Below, piece after piece: positions 27,976-37,137 of a stretch of 64,000 bases of DNA. A program made the translations under genes and the position numbers. A model generated the notes under the pieces. That model was not told the origin of the DNA, did not search any database, and saw only the letters and a program-made list of their open reading frames with translations. Source of the DNA: Lysobacterales bacterium 66-474 (GTDB taxonomy: Bacteria; Pseudomonadota; Gammaproteobacteria; Xanthomonadales; Rhodanobacteraceae); assembly GCA_001899805.1 (NCBI GenBank), contig MKWP01000008.1, forward strand, positions 1-64,000, in the 5' to 3' direction. The stretch's first letter is position 1, and each line of letters opens with the position of its first letter.

Positions 27976-30285
27976 TCAGAAGAAGTTGTAGCGCGCAGTG
28001 ACATAGTAGTTACGCGGCCAACCGTAGTACGCGGTCTGGATGTTGCCGACGCTGGAAAATTCCTGGGCGTCCGTCTTGTAGGTCTTGTCGGTGAGGTTGC
28101 GCACGCCGGCCCGGATCTGCCAATGGCCGTTGGCCGAATCGAACACGCCGAACAACCCCGCCAGCGTGTACGCCGGCTGCATCAGGCCGGGTCGGTTGTC
28201 CACGCTCAACCACATCGTGCCGCGGTACGAAACGTCGCCACCCACCGTGATCGCGGAACCGTCGTGCAGGTTGAAGGTGTGCGTCGCCGCGACGCGCGCC
28301 GTCCAGTTTGGCGTGAACGCGACGTGTGCGTGCAGGCTGGCCAGCGACGGATCGATCTGGACGCGTGGATCGTTGAACGTGTCGTACTTGGCGTTGAGGT
28401 AACCGACCTGCGCCTGCAGCGAACTGCTTTCGCCGACCAGCATCGAGCCCTGGAATTCGGCGCCGTACATGGTCAGCTTTGCGGCGTTGAGCACAGGGAA
28501 GCCGAAATTGGGGATCGGGTCGTTCGGGTTGGTGACGTCCGACACGCGCGCCTGGAAATCCTTGTAGTCGCTGTAGAACACGTCGCCGTTGGCCTGCAGG
28601 CGGCTGTCGGCGCTGCGGAATTTCAGGCCCGACTCGTAGGTCCACACGAATTCCGGGTTGAACGAGCTGACATCCGACGGGGCATTGGCGCGGCCATTGA
28701 AACCGCCGGACTTGAAGCCGCGGTTGGCCGACGCGTACCACATCAGCTGCGGATTGATCTGCTTCTGCAGGGCGACCGAAGGCGTCACCGCCGACCAGGA
28801 TTTGCTCGCATTGAAGGCAAAGGTGCTGTTGAACGCCGTCAGCGGCGGGCCGTAGAACGCGGTGGTGGTGCGGAAGTAATCCTTCTTCTCGTCGGTGTAG
28901 CGCACGCCGGCCGAGAGGCTCCAGCCGTCGCCGAAGCTCCAGGTGGCGTTGCCAAACGCGGCGTAGCTCTTGTTGACGAGGTTGTCGTCGATGGTGCGCA
29001 GGAAGTCGATCGGCAGGCCGAAGAGAGTCAGGAAGTCGTCGGCGTAGGCTTCCTGGTGCGTGGGCACGTGCTCATTGAGATAAAACAGGCCCATCACGGC
29101 TTGCAGGTTGTCGTGGTTGTTGTACTGCAGCTGGAATTCCTGGCTGAGCTGGTGCTGGCGCAGTTCCACCAGCACGTCGCCAAGCTGTTCCTGCGAGGCG
29201 TCGATGTCGATGTACGCCGCGGTGTCGAGCTTGCGGTAGGCGGTGATGCTCTTGAAGTCCCAGTTGTCGCCGAGACGCCAGTCCATGTGCAGGGCCACGC
29301 CCTTCTGGATCAGTTTCTGGCCCTTGTCCGGTCCGAAGGAAGTCTGCGCATGGAAATCCCATGGCGAGGGCATCAGCAGCACATTGGTCGCTCCCGTCCC
29401 GAGGTCCACGCTCGTCAACGGCGCGGTCGGTTGGCCCATGGTCAGGTCTGTGTTCTGGTGGCTGTAATCGACGGCGAGGATGGCGTTGAAGTTTTCCGAG
29501 GGGTGGAAATCCAGTTTGCCGCGGATGGCTTGCGTGTCATCGTCGTTGAAATGCCGGCCGGTGACGGGGTCGGTGACGTAGCCGTCGTTCTTGAAGGTAC
29601 CGGCGGCGATGGAGCCGGAAAGTACCTTGTTGAGTGGGCCGCTCAGGTAGGCCTGGGTGTCGATGCGCCCGTAGTCGCCCGCGGTCACGGCCACCGAACC
29701 TTCCGGTGTGTCGGTTGGCGTCTTCGTGACGACCTTGACCGCGCCGCCGGTGGAGTTCATGCCGTACAGCGTGCCCTGCGGCCCGCGCAGCACTTCGACG
29801 TGGTCGATGTCGAACAGGTCCATCAGCGCACCGTTGATGCGTGAGTAATACACGTCATCGACATAGAAGCCGACGCCGGGGTCGAACGTCTGCAACGCGT
29901 CGGGCTGGCCGATGCCACGGATGAAGATGTTGACGTTGCTGGACGAGCCGCGGCCCTGGACGATGTTCATGTTCGGCACCGAGCCTTGCAGGCCCGTGAT
30001 GTCGACGACCTGCATGTCCTTCAAGTCCTCCGAGCTGAAGGCGCTGATCGCGACCGGTACCTTCTCGGGATTCTCGCTGCGCCGGCGGGCGGTCACGACG
30101 ATGGTTTCCAGTTTCTGGGACTTTTGCGTGGTCGCGTGCGTGGCCTGCGCCGGCAGGTCGGTGCTTGTCTGGTTCGATTGATTGACGGTGCTGTCCTGGG
30201 GTGCGGCCTGGACGTTGGTAGCAAGGCCGAGCGCGATCGAGGCCGACAGCAGCCCGAGCGCGAAGGAAGTGTGCTGATGGCGCAT
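27976..30285 (-). CDS. TonB-dependent outer-membrane receptor
   Basis: 769 residues from ATG 30285, preceded by AGAGGGG. A signal peptide ends near VQAAPQ. The TonB box is seen as LETIVVTARRR (about residues 60-70). The plug domain follows, with GLQGSVPNMNIVQGRG and RGPQGTLYGMNSTGGAVKV, then a 22-strand barrel ending in ARYNFF. Energised uptake of a large or scarce substrate across the outer membrane is expected. It is divergent from a TetR regulator with a palindrome between them, so it is probably repressed by that regulator. Substrate unknown; the SusC-like features of sugar receptors are absent. Confidence 0.88.
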   Translation of the reverse strand: MRHQHTSFALGLLSASIALGLATNVQAAPQDSTVNQSNQTSTDLPAQATHATTQKSQKLETIVVTARRRSENPEKVPVAISAFSSEDLKDMQVVDITGLQGSVPNMNIVQGRGSSSNVNIFIRGIGQPDALQTFDPGVGFYVDDVYYSRINGALMDLFDIDHVEVLRGPQGTLYGMNSTGGAVKVVTKTPTDTPEGSVAVTAGDYGRIDTQAYLSGPLNKVLSGSIAAGTFKNDGYVTDPVTGRHFNDDDTQAIRGKLDFHPSENFNAILAVDYSHQNTDLTMGQPTAPLTSVDLGTGATNVLLMPSPWDFHAQTSFGPDKGQKLIQKGVALHMDWRLGDNWDFKSITAYRKLDTAAYIDIDASQEQLGDVLVELRQHQLSQEFQLQYNNHDNLQAVMGLFYLNEHVPTHQEAYADDFLTLFGLPIDFLRTIDDNLVNKSYAAFGNATWSFGDGWSLSAGVRYTDEKKDYFRTTTAFYGPPLTAFNSTFAFNASKSWSAVTPSVALQKQINPQLMWYASANRGFKSGGFNGRANAPSDVSSFNPEFVWTYESGLKFRSADSRLQANGDVFYSDYKDFQARVSDVTNPNDPIPNFGFPVLNAAKLTMYGAEFQGSMLVGESSSLQAQVGYLNAKYDTFNDPRVQIDPSLASLHAHVAFTPNWTARVAATHTFNLHDGSAITVGGDVSYRGTMWLSVDNRPGLMQPAYTLAGLFGVFDSANGHWQIRAGVRNLTDKTYKTDAQEFSSVGNIQTAYYGWPRNYYVTARYNFF

Positions 30286-30381
30286 GGAATTCCCCTCTGG
30301 GTACAGCGGTCGTGGTGGTGGCGATGCGGTTGGATGGCGGGTTGGCGTTGCGCCCTGAAACCCGGCAGTCAAAAGACTTGC

Positions 30382-30404
30382 CTAACTAACGTTCGTTCGG
30401 TTAG
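30382..30404. promoter_or_regulatory. Palindromic TetR-type operator
   Basis: Imperfect palindrome with outer arms CTAAC (30382-30386) and GTTAG (30400-30404) and a nested palindrome AACGTTCGTT (30388-30397). It sits between the TonB-dependent receptor start (30285, minus) and the TetR gene (30478, plus). Its size and placement suit binding by the TetR regulator and control of both genes. Confidence 0.6.
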
Positions 30405-30477
30405 CTTTGTACTGCACGCTTGGTTGGCTGTCAATCCGATGGCAGCCGACCGATCGATCGTTCATACTTGGATCGCA

Positions 30478-31140
30478 ATGAGCATCAACCGCCGCCTCGC
30501 CGCCACCACCGCGCGCCTGCTGCCCGGGCAGAAGCAGTCGGGCGGGTCCGGGCGCGTGCTGGAAGCGGCGCTGAAGCTGTTCGCCGAGCGCGGCTATGCG
30601 GCCACGTCGGTGCGCGACGTCGCCGCGGCGGCGGGCGTGAAACCGGCCACGATCTACGCGCACTACCCGTCCAAGGAGCACATCCTCGCCGAGCTGTGCC
30701 GGGTCGGGCACGAAGAGCAGTACCGCAGCGTGCGCACGGCCGTGCTCGCGAGCGGCGGCGCGCCACGCGACCAGATCGTCGCCTACGTGCGCGCGCATGT
30801 GGGCTTCCACACCACCTATCCGATGCTCGCGGTGGTGTCGAATTCGGAGTTGCACGTGCTGGGGGACGAACTCGGCGCGGCGACCTTCGTGCTGCGGCGC
30901 CAGTCCGAGGAGCTGATGCAGGACATCGTCAAGCGCGGCATCGACGGTGGCGCGTTCCAGGTCGCCGATCCGTGGCTCGCGGTTGCGGCGATCGGCGGCA
31001 TGGGCTTGCGCGTCGCTTACTGGTTTTCGCCCGCCTACAAGCTGAGCGCGAAACAGGTGGCCGACGGTTACGCGGAATTCGCGTTGCGCCTGCTGGCTGC
31101 GGGGAGCGACGGTAAAGCCGGCAAGGGTGGGTCGCGGTGA
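30478..31140 (+). CDS. TetR/AcrR family transcriptional regulator
   Basis: 220 residues from ATG 30478. The helix-turn-helix is VLEAALKLFAERGYAATSVR followed by DVAAAAGVKPATIYAHYPSK (about residues 22-61), ending in the usual Y-x-H-F/Y-P-S/N-K. The rest is the ligand-binding domain, with the pattern QIVAYVRAHVGFHTTYP typical of regulators near acyl-CoA or hydroxyacid catabolism genes. It is divergent from the TonB-dependent receptor and is followed by an alpha/beta hydrolase 73 bases on. Confidence 0.87.
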   Translation: MSINRRLAATTARLLPGQKQSGGSGRVLEAALKLFAERGYAATSVRDVAAAAGVKPATIYAHYPSKEHILAELCRVGHEEQYRSVRTAVLASGGAPRDQIVAYVRAHVGFHTTYPMLAVVSNSELHVLGDELGAATFVLRRQSEELMQDIVKRGIDGGAFQVADPWLAVAAIGGMGLRVAYWFSPAYKLSAKQVADGYAEFALRLLAAGSDGKAGKGGSR

Positions 31141-31213
31141 GCATCGCGCAGACGATCGCAGCGGTGCACGGATGCCTGGCCGGCTTTGCATACCGGTTGA
31201 TGCGGAGGGAGAC

Positions 31214-32089
31214 GTGAAAGACACCTATGCCGATGTCGCGTTCCCGAGCGCGGACGGACGACTGAAGCTTTACGCGCGCGATTACGCCGGCGCCGGACCA
31301 TGCCTGTTGATGATGCATGGCCTCACCCGCAACAGCGCCGATTTCGCTGGGCTCGCCAACCATTTCGCGGGCAGGTTCCGCGTGGTGGTGCCGGATCAGC
31401 GAGGGCGTGGGCGTTCGCAATACGATCCCGAACCCGCCAATTACACTCCCGCGGTCTATTGTGCCGACATGCTGGGAATGATCGTTCGCCTGGGGCTTCG
31501 GCGGCCGGTGCTGATCGGCACCTCGATGGGTGGCCTGATGGCGATGGCGATGGGCTCGATGGCGCCGGCAGGCTATCGCGGCATCGTGCTCAACGATGTC
31601 GGTCCGGTGGTCGATTCCGCCGGTCTGGCGCGCATCGCGGACTACGTTGGCAACGCACCCGAGGTCCGGGATTGGACGGGTGCGGCGGAATACTGCCGAC
31701 TCACCAACGGCTCCGCGTTTCCCCACTACGGAGATGCGGATTGGCAGCGGTTCGCGCGTCGCTTGTTCGTCGAGGATGCCGACGGCGTGCCGCGCCTTGC
31801 CTACGATCCGGCCATCGCGGCCGGGCTGGCGGGCAGCGATCCCGGCGCGGTGCCCGTCGATCTGTGGCCGATGTGGGATGCCCTTGCGCCCCTGCCGATC
31901 CTGGCGATCCGTGGCGAGAACTCCGACATCCTCGGCGCCGCCACGCTCGCGGAAATGGGTCGGCGCCATCCCGGCATGCACAGCGCCAGCGTGGCCGGCG
32001 TCGGCCACGCGCCCATGCTCGACGAACCGGAAGCCGTCGCGGCCATCGAGCGCTTCCTCGACGAAACCTGCGCTCCCGGCATGGCGTGA
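31214..32089 (+). CDS. Alpha/beta hydrolase
   Basis: 291 residues from GTG 31214, which lies 5 bases after GGAGGGA; the longer open frame upstream has no family similarity. The oxyanion region is LLMMHGLTRNSADF. The nucleophile elbow is GTSMGG with Ser104, the likely acid is Asp238 (ENSDIL), and the base is His265 (GVGHAPML). Esterase or lactonase of the 3-oxoadipate enol-lactonase/haloperoxidase-like group; substrate unknown. Its position beside the TonB receptor, the TetR gene and 3-hydroxybutyrate dehydrogenase suggests ester breakdown. Confidence 0.82.
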   Translation: MKDTYADVAFPSADGRLKLYARDYAGAGPCLLMMHGLTRNSADFAGLANHFAGRFRVVVPDQRGRGRSQYDPEPANYTPAVYCADMLGMIVRLGLRRPVLIGTSMGGLMAMAMGSMAPAGYRGIVLNDVGPVVDSAGLARIADYVGNAPEVRDWTGAAEYCRLTNGSAFPHYGDADWQRFARRLFVEDADGVPRLAYDPAIAAGLAGSDPGAVPVDLWPMWDALAPLPILAIRGENSDILGAATLAEMGRRHPGMHSASVAGVGHAPMLDEPEAVAAIERFLDETCAPGMA

Positions 32090-32183
32090 ACCCCCTGCCT
32101 GTCGGCATCGTTCCGGTCGCGCGCCGTGGACACGTTATCCTTGGCGGTCCGGCGCCGCGTGGCGTTGAGCAACAGGAATCGAC

Positions 32184-32690
32184 ATGAGCCTCACCGCAAC
32201 CTTCCAGACTTCCAAGGGCCCGATCCATGTGCGCCTGTTCGACGACAAGGCGCCGGTGACGGTCGCCAATTTCGTGAACCTCGCCCAGCGCGGCTACTAC
32301 GATGGCCTGAACTTCCACCGCGTGATCGCCGATTTCATGATCCAGGGTGGCTGCCCGAATGGCACCGGCACCGGCGGCCCGGGCTACAAATTCGAGGACG
32401 AGTGCCGCGCGGACCTGAAGCACGATGCGCCCGGCAAGTTGTCGATGGCCAACGCCGGCCCCGGCACCAATGGCAGCCAGTTTTTCATCACCCACATCCC
32501 GACGCCGTGGCTGGACGGCCGGCATACCGTGTTCGGCGAAGTGGTCGCCGCGGACGACCAGAAGGTCGTGGATGCGATCGCGCAGGGCGACAAGATCGAG
32601 AAGGTGGCCATCGAGGGCGATGCGGCCGCGTTGCTGGCGGCGCAGGGCGAGCGCGTCAAGCAGTGGAACGCGGCGCTCGACGCGCGTTGA
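32184..32690 (+). CDS. ppiB: Peptidyl-prolyl cis-trans isomerase, cyclophilin type (cytoplasmic)
   Basis: 168 residues without a signal peptide, [19 protein letters not shown]. The active site is [14 protein letters not shown] (with the catalytic arginine), [18 protein letters not shown] and [12 protein letters not shown]. It speeds proline isomerisation in folding. Length and lack of leader match PpiB rather than periplasmic PpiA. Confidence 0.93.
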   Translation: MSLTATFQTSKGPIHVRLFDDKAPVTVANFVNLAQRGYYDGLNFHRVIADFMIQGGCPNGTGTGGPGYKFEDECRADLKHDAPGKLSMANAGPGTNGSQFFITHIPTPWLDGRHTVFGEVVAADDQKVVDAIAQGDKIEKVAIEGDAAALLAAQGERVKQWNAALDAR

Positions 32691-32706
32691 TTCGAATTCG
32701 CGCCGC

Positions 32707-32734
32707 AAAAAAGAGGGCGGCCGTGGCCGCCCTC
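32707..32734 (-). terminator. Rho-independent terminator of the GlsB-type gene
   Basis: Stem GAGGGCGGCC (32713-32722) with GGCCGCCCTC (32725-32734). On the minus strand it is followed by six T residues, so it terminates the gene at 32746. It may also slow readthrough from ppiB, which converges on it. Confidence 0.85.
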
Positions 32735-32745
32735 CGCGCATGCAA

Positions 32746-33030
32746 TCAGGCGCCCTGTTTTCGGCCCCTGATCAAGTGGTAGATGAACAGCAGGACGATC
32801 GCGCCGATCACGGCCCAGATGAAGCCCCAGAATCCGCCCATCCCCGCGCCGGATGCGGTGGCGCCCACGCCGAAGCCGAGCAGGCTCGCGAGCCAGCCAC
32901 CGATGAACGAGCCGACGATGCCGATGATCGCGGTGATGATGAATCCGCCGGGACCCTTGCCGGGCATGATCCACTTGGCGATGAGGCCGACGATCAGACC
33001 GATGATGAATACCCAGAGCCAATGCAGCAT
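32746..33030 (-). CDS. GlsB/YeaQ/YmgE family stress membrane protein
   Basis: 94 residues from ATG 33030, preceded by AAGGAGAAACC. Three glycine-rich hydrophobic segments are visible (WVFIIGLIVGLIAKWIMPG, then GFIITAIIGIVGSFIGGWLA, then FIWAVIGAIVLLFIYHLIRG). This is the Transgly_assoc family, small inner-membrane proteins of unknown biochemical role, often induced by stress. Monocistronic with its own terminator. Confidence 0.9.
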   Translation of the reverse strand: MLHWLWVFIIGLIVGLIAKWIMPGKGPGGFIITAIIGIVGSFIGGWLASLLGFGVGATASGAGMGGFWGFIWAVIGAIVLLFIYHLIRGRKQGA

Positions 33031-33160
33031 GTGGTTTCTCCTTTGCAGTGAGGGAAGACACAAGCGCCATCATTCGTCCATGGCGTCGGCATTGTGCATC
33101 CTCGTGGCTTGTTTGTGTCAACGCGGGCGGCATCCGTCGTGATGCGTCGCAGCATCGCTG

Positions 33161-33169
33161 TGGTAAAAT
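33161..33169 (+). promoter_or_regulatory. Extended -10 promoter of the aminotransferase
   Basis: TGG followed by TAAAAT (33164-33169) forms an extended -10 element. Transcription would start near 33176, leaving a leader of about 20 bases with the ribosome-binding site GAGGA. No good -35 is seen, which extended -10 promoters do not need. Confidence 0.6.
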
Positions 33170-33196
33170 GAACTGTTGAATTTTCGAGGAACGCCC

Positions 33197-34432
33197 ATGC
33201 CCAGACTCGCCACGCGCACCGGCCGCGCCAAGCCCAGCGCGATCATGGTCATCGCCGACAAGGCCAGGCAGCTCAAGGCCGAGGGCAAGGACGTCGTCAA
33301 CTTCTCGATCGGCGTGCCGAACTTCCTGCCGGGCGAGCACGTGTACGCCGCGGTACGCGACTGGACGCAGCACGACAGCGGCGCCTACGGCAGCAATCGC
33401 GGCAGCCCGGAGTTGCTTGACGCGATCGTCGCGCACTTGCAGCAAAGTGGTCTCGACGGTTACACGCGCAACCACATCACCGTCGGCATCGGCGCCAAGC
33501 AGGTGCTGTACAACCTGTGCGAGGCGCTGCTCGACGAGGGCGACGAGATCGTGTTCCCGGCGCCGTACTGGACCAGCTACGTCGACATCGCCGAGATCCT
33601 CGGAGCCCGCGCCACGATCCTGCCTTGCCCGCCGGAGCAGCATTACAAGCTGACGCCCGCGCAACTCGACAAGGCGCTGGCCTCGAACCCCAAGGTGTTC
33701 CTGTTCAACAATCCGTCCAACCCGACCGGGATGGTCTACACCAGGGACGAGATTGCCGCGCTGGCGGACGTGCTGGCGAAGCACCCGAACACCTGGATCA
33801 TCGCCGACGACATCTACAACCGCCTGGTGTTCGACGGCATCGGCTACCACAACGTGGTGCAGTTCCGTCCCGAATTGCGCGAGCGCACCTTCATCATGGA
33901 TTCGCTCTCGAAGACCTACGGCATGCCCGGCTGGCGCGTCGGTTTCGTGGCGGGCCCCGAGGCGGGCGTCAAGGCGCTGGTGACGCTGAACTCCAACCAC
34001 ATCACCTGCCTGCCGGAAATCATCACCGCCGCGGCGGTTGCCGCCTTGAACGGTCCGCAGGACATCCCGGCCGCCAAGCGCGAGGAATTCGCCAAGCGCC
34101 GTGATGATGTGCTGCAAGCTTTGCGTGCCATTCCCGGCGTGAAGTGCCCGCGTCCGCAGGGCGCGTTCTACGCGTTCCCGGATATCTCGGTCGCGTTCGG
34201 CAAGTCGCACAACGGCAAGCCGATCGAAAACGACGTCGATTTCTGCAAGACGTTGCTGGAAGAAAAATTCGTCGCCACGGTGCCGGGCTCTGCATTCGGC
34301 GAACCGCGTTCCCTGCGCATTTCCTACACCTGCGCGCCCGCGCAGTTGCAGAAGGGCCTTGCCCGCATCCAGGAATTCTTCGCCGAATTGAGCGACGCAC
34401 GCGCGGAGCGTGCCCGCGCGGCGAACGCTTGA
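33197..34432 (+). CDS. Class I pyridoxal-phosphate aminotransferase (probable aspartate aminotransferase)
   Basis: 411 residues from ATG 33197, preceded by CGAGGAACG. Fold type I aminotransferase of subgroup I-beta/gamma. The PLP lysine is Lys239 in SLSKTYGMPGWRVGF. FNNPSNPTGMVYTRDE and IIADDIYNRLVFDG are the other cofactor-binding segments, and RISYTCAPAQL holds the carboxylate-binding arginine. Transamination between aspartate and 2-oxoglutarate is the likeliest reaction, but alanine or aromatic specificity cannot be excluded. Confidence 0.85.
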   Translation: MPRLATRTGRAKPSAIMVIADKARQLKAEGKDVVNFSIGVPNFLPGEHVYAAVRDWTQHDSGAYGSNRGSPELLDAIVAHLQQSGLDGYTRNHITVGIGAKQVLYNLCEALLDEGDEIVFPAPYWTSYVDIAEILGARATILPCPPEQHYKLTPAQLDKALASNPKVFLFNNPSNPTGMVYTRDEIAALADVLAKHPNTWIIADDIYNRLVFDGIGYHNVVQFRPELRERTFIMDSLSKTYGMPGWRVGFVAGPEAGVKALVTLNSNHITCLPEIITAAAVAALNGPQDIPAAKREEFAKRRDDVLQALRAIPGVKCPRPQGAFYAFPDISVAFGKSHNGKPIENDVDFCKTLLEEKFVATVPGSAFGEPRSLRISYTCAPAQLQKGLARIQEFFAELSDARAERARAANA

Positions 34433-34481
34433 TCCGCTGTCATCGAACCGGTCGCGCCAAGTCGCGGCCGGTTCGTCTTGC

Positions 34482-34632
34482 CACAAGCAGGGTGGTGAGA
34501 GACGCCCTGCTTGTGCGGGCCAAGGATGGCCCGCCGCAAATCAAGCACAGAGGTGCTTGATTTGACGAAGCCGAGTACGGACATGCGCCGGACTCGGCGC
34601 GTTGAAAAAGTGCAGGATCGCACTTTTTCAAC
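34482..34632 (-). repeat. Modular hairpin repeat, copy 3 (inverted)
   Basis: Five adjacent hairpins fill the gap before mdh. CACAAGCAGGG/CCCTGCTTGTG (34482-34492, 34505-34515). GCGGGCC/GGCCCGC around AAGGAT (34515-34534). CAAATCAAGCAC/GTGCTTGATTTG (34537-34548, 34553-34564). GCCGAGT/ACTCGGC (34570-34576, 34592-34598) with an inner CGG/CCG around ACATGCG. GTTGAAAAAGTGC/GCACTTTTTCAAC (34601-34613, 34620-34632). Read on the minus strand, the fourth, third and second hairpins reproduce modules ii-iii-iv of the copies at 9434 and 11866. The fifth occupies the place of module i. Confidence 0.85.
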
Positions 34633-34662
34633 AACCTGCCAGTTATTGATGGAGTGATTGGA

Positions 34663-35643
34663 ATGAAAGCACCCGTCCGCGTTGCGGTGACCGGCGCTGC
34701 CGGCCAGATCGGCTACGCCCTGCTGTTCCGCATCGCCGCCGGCGACATGCTCGGCCCCGACCAGCCGGTGATCCTGCACCTGCTGGAGATCACGCCCGCG
34801 CTGCCCGCGTTGAATGGCGTGGTGATGGAGCTTGACGACTGCGCATTCCCGCTGCTGGCCGGCGTGGTCGCGACCGACGACGCCAACGTCGCCTTCAAGG
34901 ATGTCGATTACGCGCTGCTGGTCGGTGCGCGCCCGCGCGGCCCCGGCATGGAGCGCAAGGACCTGCTGTCTGCCAACGGCGCGATCTTCGGCCCGCAGGG
35001 CAAGGCGCTGAACGCCCACGCGAAGCGCGACGTGAAGGTGCTCGTGGTCGGCAATCCGGCCAACACCAACGCGCTGATCGCGCAGGCCAACGCGCCGGAC
35101 CTCGATCCGAAGTGCTTCACCGCGATGGTGCGGCTCGACCACAACCGCGCCAAGGGTCAGCTTGCCGCGAAGGTTGGCGCGCACAACACCGACGTCGCGA
35201 AGATGATCATCTGGGGCAATCATTCGTCGACGCAGTATCCCGACATCCATCACGCGACCGTCAAGGGCAAGCCCGCGCTGTCACTGGTCGACCAGACGTG
35301 GTACGAGAAGGAATTCATCCCGACCGTGCAGCAGCGCGGTGCGGCGGTGATCAAGGCGCGTGGCTCATCGTCTGCGGCATCGGCCGCGAACGCCGCGATC
35401 GACCACATGCGTTCGTGGGCGCTCGGCACCGCCGACGGCGATTGGGTGTCGATGGGCATTCCCTCCGATGGTTCCTACGGCATCGCGCCCGGGGTGATCT
35501 ACGGCTATCCCGTCACCTGCAAGAACGGCAAGTACGAAATCGTGCAGGGTCTGGAAATCGGTGGGTTCTCGCGTGCGCGCATGGACGCCACCGAAAAGGA
35601 ACTGCGCGAGGAAGCCGGTAGCGTCAAGGATCTGCTCGGCTGA
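34663..35643 (+). CDS. mdh: Malate dehydrogenase
   Basis: 326 residues, [23 protein letters not shown]-dependent malate dehydrogenase of the TCA cycle, of the Xanthomonas/actinobacterial type (about 328 residues). The NAD-binding loop is [13 protein letters not shown]. The substrate arginines lie in [16 protein letters not shown] and [13 protein letters not shown]. The catalytic histidine is in [17 protein letters not shown] 34663 follows GGAG; an in-frame GTG at 34654 is less likely. The gene begins 30 bases after the hairpin repeat. Confidence 0.95.
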   Translation: MKAPVRVAVTGAAGQIGYALLFRIAAGDMLGPDQPVILHLLEITPALPALNGVVMELDDCAFPLLAGVVATDDANVAFKDVDYALLVGARPRGPGMERKDLLSANGAIFGPQGKALNAHAKRDVKVLVVGNPANTNALIAQANAPDLDPKCFTAMVRLDHNRAKGQLAAKVGAHNTDVAKMIIWGNHSSTQYPDIHHATVKGKPALSLVDQTWYEKEFIPTVQQRGAAVIKARGSSSAASAANAAIDHMRSWALGTADGDWVSMGIPSDGSYGIAPGVIYGYPVTCKNGKYEIVQGLEIGGFSRARMDATEKELREEAGSVKDLLG

Positions 35644-35665
35644 TCTTGCGGCCAGGGATTGAACC

Positions 35666-35692
35666 AAAAGGGCGGCCTCGTGCCGCCCTTTT
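35666..35692. terminator. Bidirectional terminator between mdh and the symporter
   Basis: AAAAGGGCGGC (35666-35676), loop CCTCGT, GCCGCCCTTTT (35682-35692). It has A and T runs on both sides, so it can serve mdh on the plus strand and the convergent symporter on the minus strand. Confidence 0.9.
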
Positions 35693-35708
35693 GCATTCTG
35701 GAGGTTGG

Positions 35709-37043
35709 TCAGCCCTGGCCCGAAGCCCGCGTTTCCGCGCGCCCGATCTGGTCGTCCACCAGCGCCGCGACCACCATGTCGCTGCCGACGTTCACGGTGG
35801 TGCGCGCCATGTCGAGGATGCGATCGACGCCGATGATGATGCCGATGCCTTCCGGCGGCACCGAGAAACTCGCCAGCAGCCCTGCGATCAACGGCAACGA
35901 TCCACCGGGGATGCCGGCAACGGCTACCGCGCTCAGCACCGCCAGCAGCATCAGTACGGCCTGCTGCGCGAAGCCGAGATCCACGCCGAAGATTTGTGCG
36001 ATGAACAGCACCGTGCAGCCTTCGAACAACGCCGTGCCGCTCATGTTCATGGTGGCGCCGAGCGGCAGCACGAATCCGGCCGTGCTGGGCCGCAACTTCA
36101 GCTCCTCGCCGGCGACGGCCAGTGCGGTGGGCAGCGTGGCGTTGCTGGAACTGGTCGAGAATCCGGTCACCAGCACCGGCCGGATCTGCCGGAAGAAGGT
36201 GCGTGGCGAGCGCCTTCCGATTGCCCACAGCCATATCGACATCGTGCCGAACAGGTGCAGCGCCAGCGCCACGATGCAGACCACGACGAAGATCGACAGC
36301 GACAGCAGCACGTCGAGTCCGACCTTGACGATCACGCTGTAGATCATCGCGGGCACCGCGTACGGCGCGAGCTGCAGGGCCATGTCGACGATGCGCGTCA
36401 TCAACGCTGCGATGTCGTCGAGGTTGTCGCGGATGCGCGTTCGACGTTCCTCGTTGAGTTGCATCGCCGCCACGCCGACCAGGATCGCGAACAGGATCAG
36501 CGGCAGCACGTCGCCGAGTGTCGCGCGGCTGAACCCCGCCACCGCGCCGACCAGGTTGCGCGGCATGAACATTTCCACCAGCGTCGCCAGCGTGATCGCC
36601 GGTTGCCCGGTGTGCGTTTCGATGGCCTTTTCGGCGCTGCCGCCGTACTCGGCCAGGAGTTGCGAGGTGGCGGTCTCGCTCATGTGCCCGCCCGGGTTCG
36701 CCACGTTCATCATCGTAAGACCGATGACGACGGCGATCAGCATGTTGGCGAAGAACAACGCGAAGGTGCGGCCGGCCAGTGGGCCGAGCTTGCCGGGGCG
36801 GCCGAGCTGGCACACGCCGGACGCCAGCGAAGCAAACACCAGCGGGATCACCACGAAGAACAGCATCCGCAGGAACACCTGCCCGAATGGGTCGAACAGC
36901 GCGCTCGAGACGCGTCGCATGAAAGCGAGGAAGGGCGGGTACAGGTACCCGATGCCGAGCGTGACCAGCGCCGCGACCACGCCGATCACCAGTCCCCAAA
37001 GGATGCGGGTCGCCAACGGCATCGCAGATGCTTTTTTCGTCAT
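35709..37043 (-). CDS. Dicarboxylate/amino acid:cation symporter (DAACS family)
   Basis: 444 residues from ATG 37043; a start seven codons later (MPLATR) is possible. About eight membrane helices plus two re-entrant loops. The serine-rich hairpin is seen as VTGFSTSSSNATLPTAL, and the NMSGT-type substrate/sodium motif as PLGATMNMSGTALFEG. The second hairpin is VAGIPGGSLPLIAG, followed by VDRILDMARTTVNVGSD. Related to GltP and DctA; it imports a C4-dicarboxylate or acidic amino acid with H+ or Na+. It is divergent from prpB, with a 94-base gap between. Confidence 0.88.
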   Translation of the reverse strand: MTKKASAMPLATRILWGLVIGVVAALVTLGIGYLYPPFLAFMRRVSSALFDPFGQVFLRMLFFVVIPLVFASLASGVCQLGRPGKLGPLAGRTFALFFANMLIAVVIGLTMMNVANPGGHMSETATSQLLAEYGGSAEKAIETHTGQPAITLATLVEMFMPRNLVGAVAGFSRATLGDVLPLILFAILVGVAAMQLNEERRTRIRDNLDDIAALMTRIVDMALQLAPYAVPAMIYSVIVKVGLDVLLSLSIFVVVCIVALALHLFGTMSIWLWAIGRRSPRTFFRQIRPVLVTGFSTSSSNATLPTALAVAGEELKLRPSTAGFVLPLGATMNMSGTALFEGCTVLFIAQIFGVDLGFAQQAVLMLLAVLSAVAVAGIPGGSLPLIAGLLASFSVPPEGIGIIIGVDRILDMARTTVNVGSDMVVAALVDDQIGRAETRASGQG

Positions 37044-37137
37044 GCGCGGGACTGTACGTGGTGGCGGCGCCCCTGTCATCCCGCAGTCCGGGACTCGGTC
37101 GTCGTTGGGCTAGAATGGGCGTTTTGATGGAGGCCGC

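Noticed and set aside
32384..34486. A 700-codon minus-strand frame across ppiB, the GlsB-type gene and the aminotransferase
   Set aside because: Explained by GC-rich codon bias of the plus-strand genes; no recognisable protein.
34601..34632. Rho-independent terminator of the aminotransferase gene
   Set aside because: The T run is inside the stem arm and not after it. The hairpin is part of the modular repeat and lies just before mdh.
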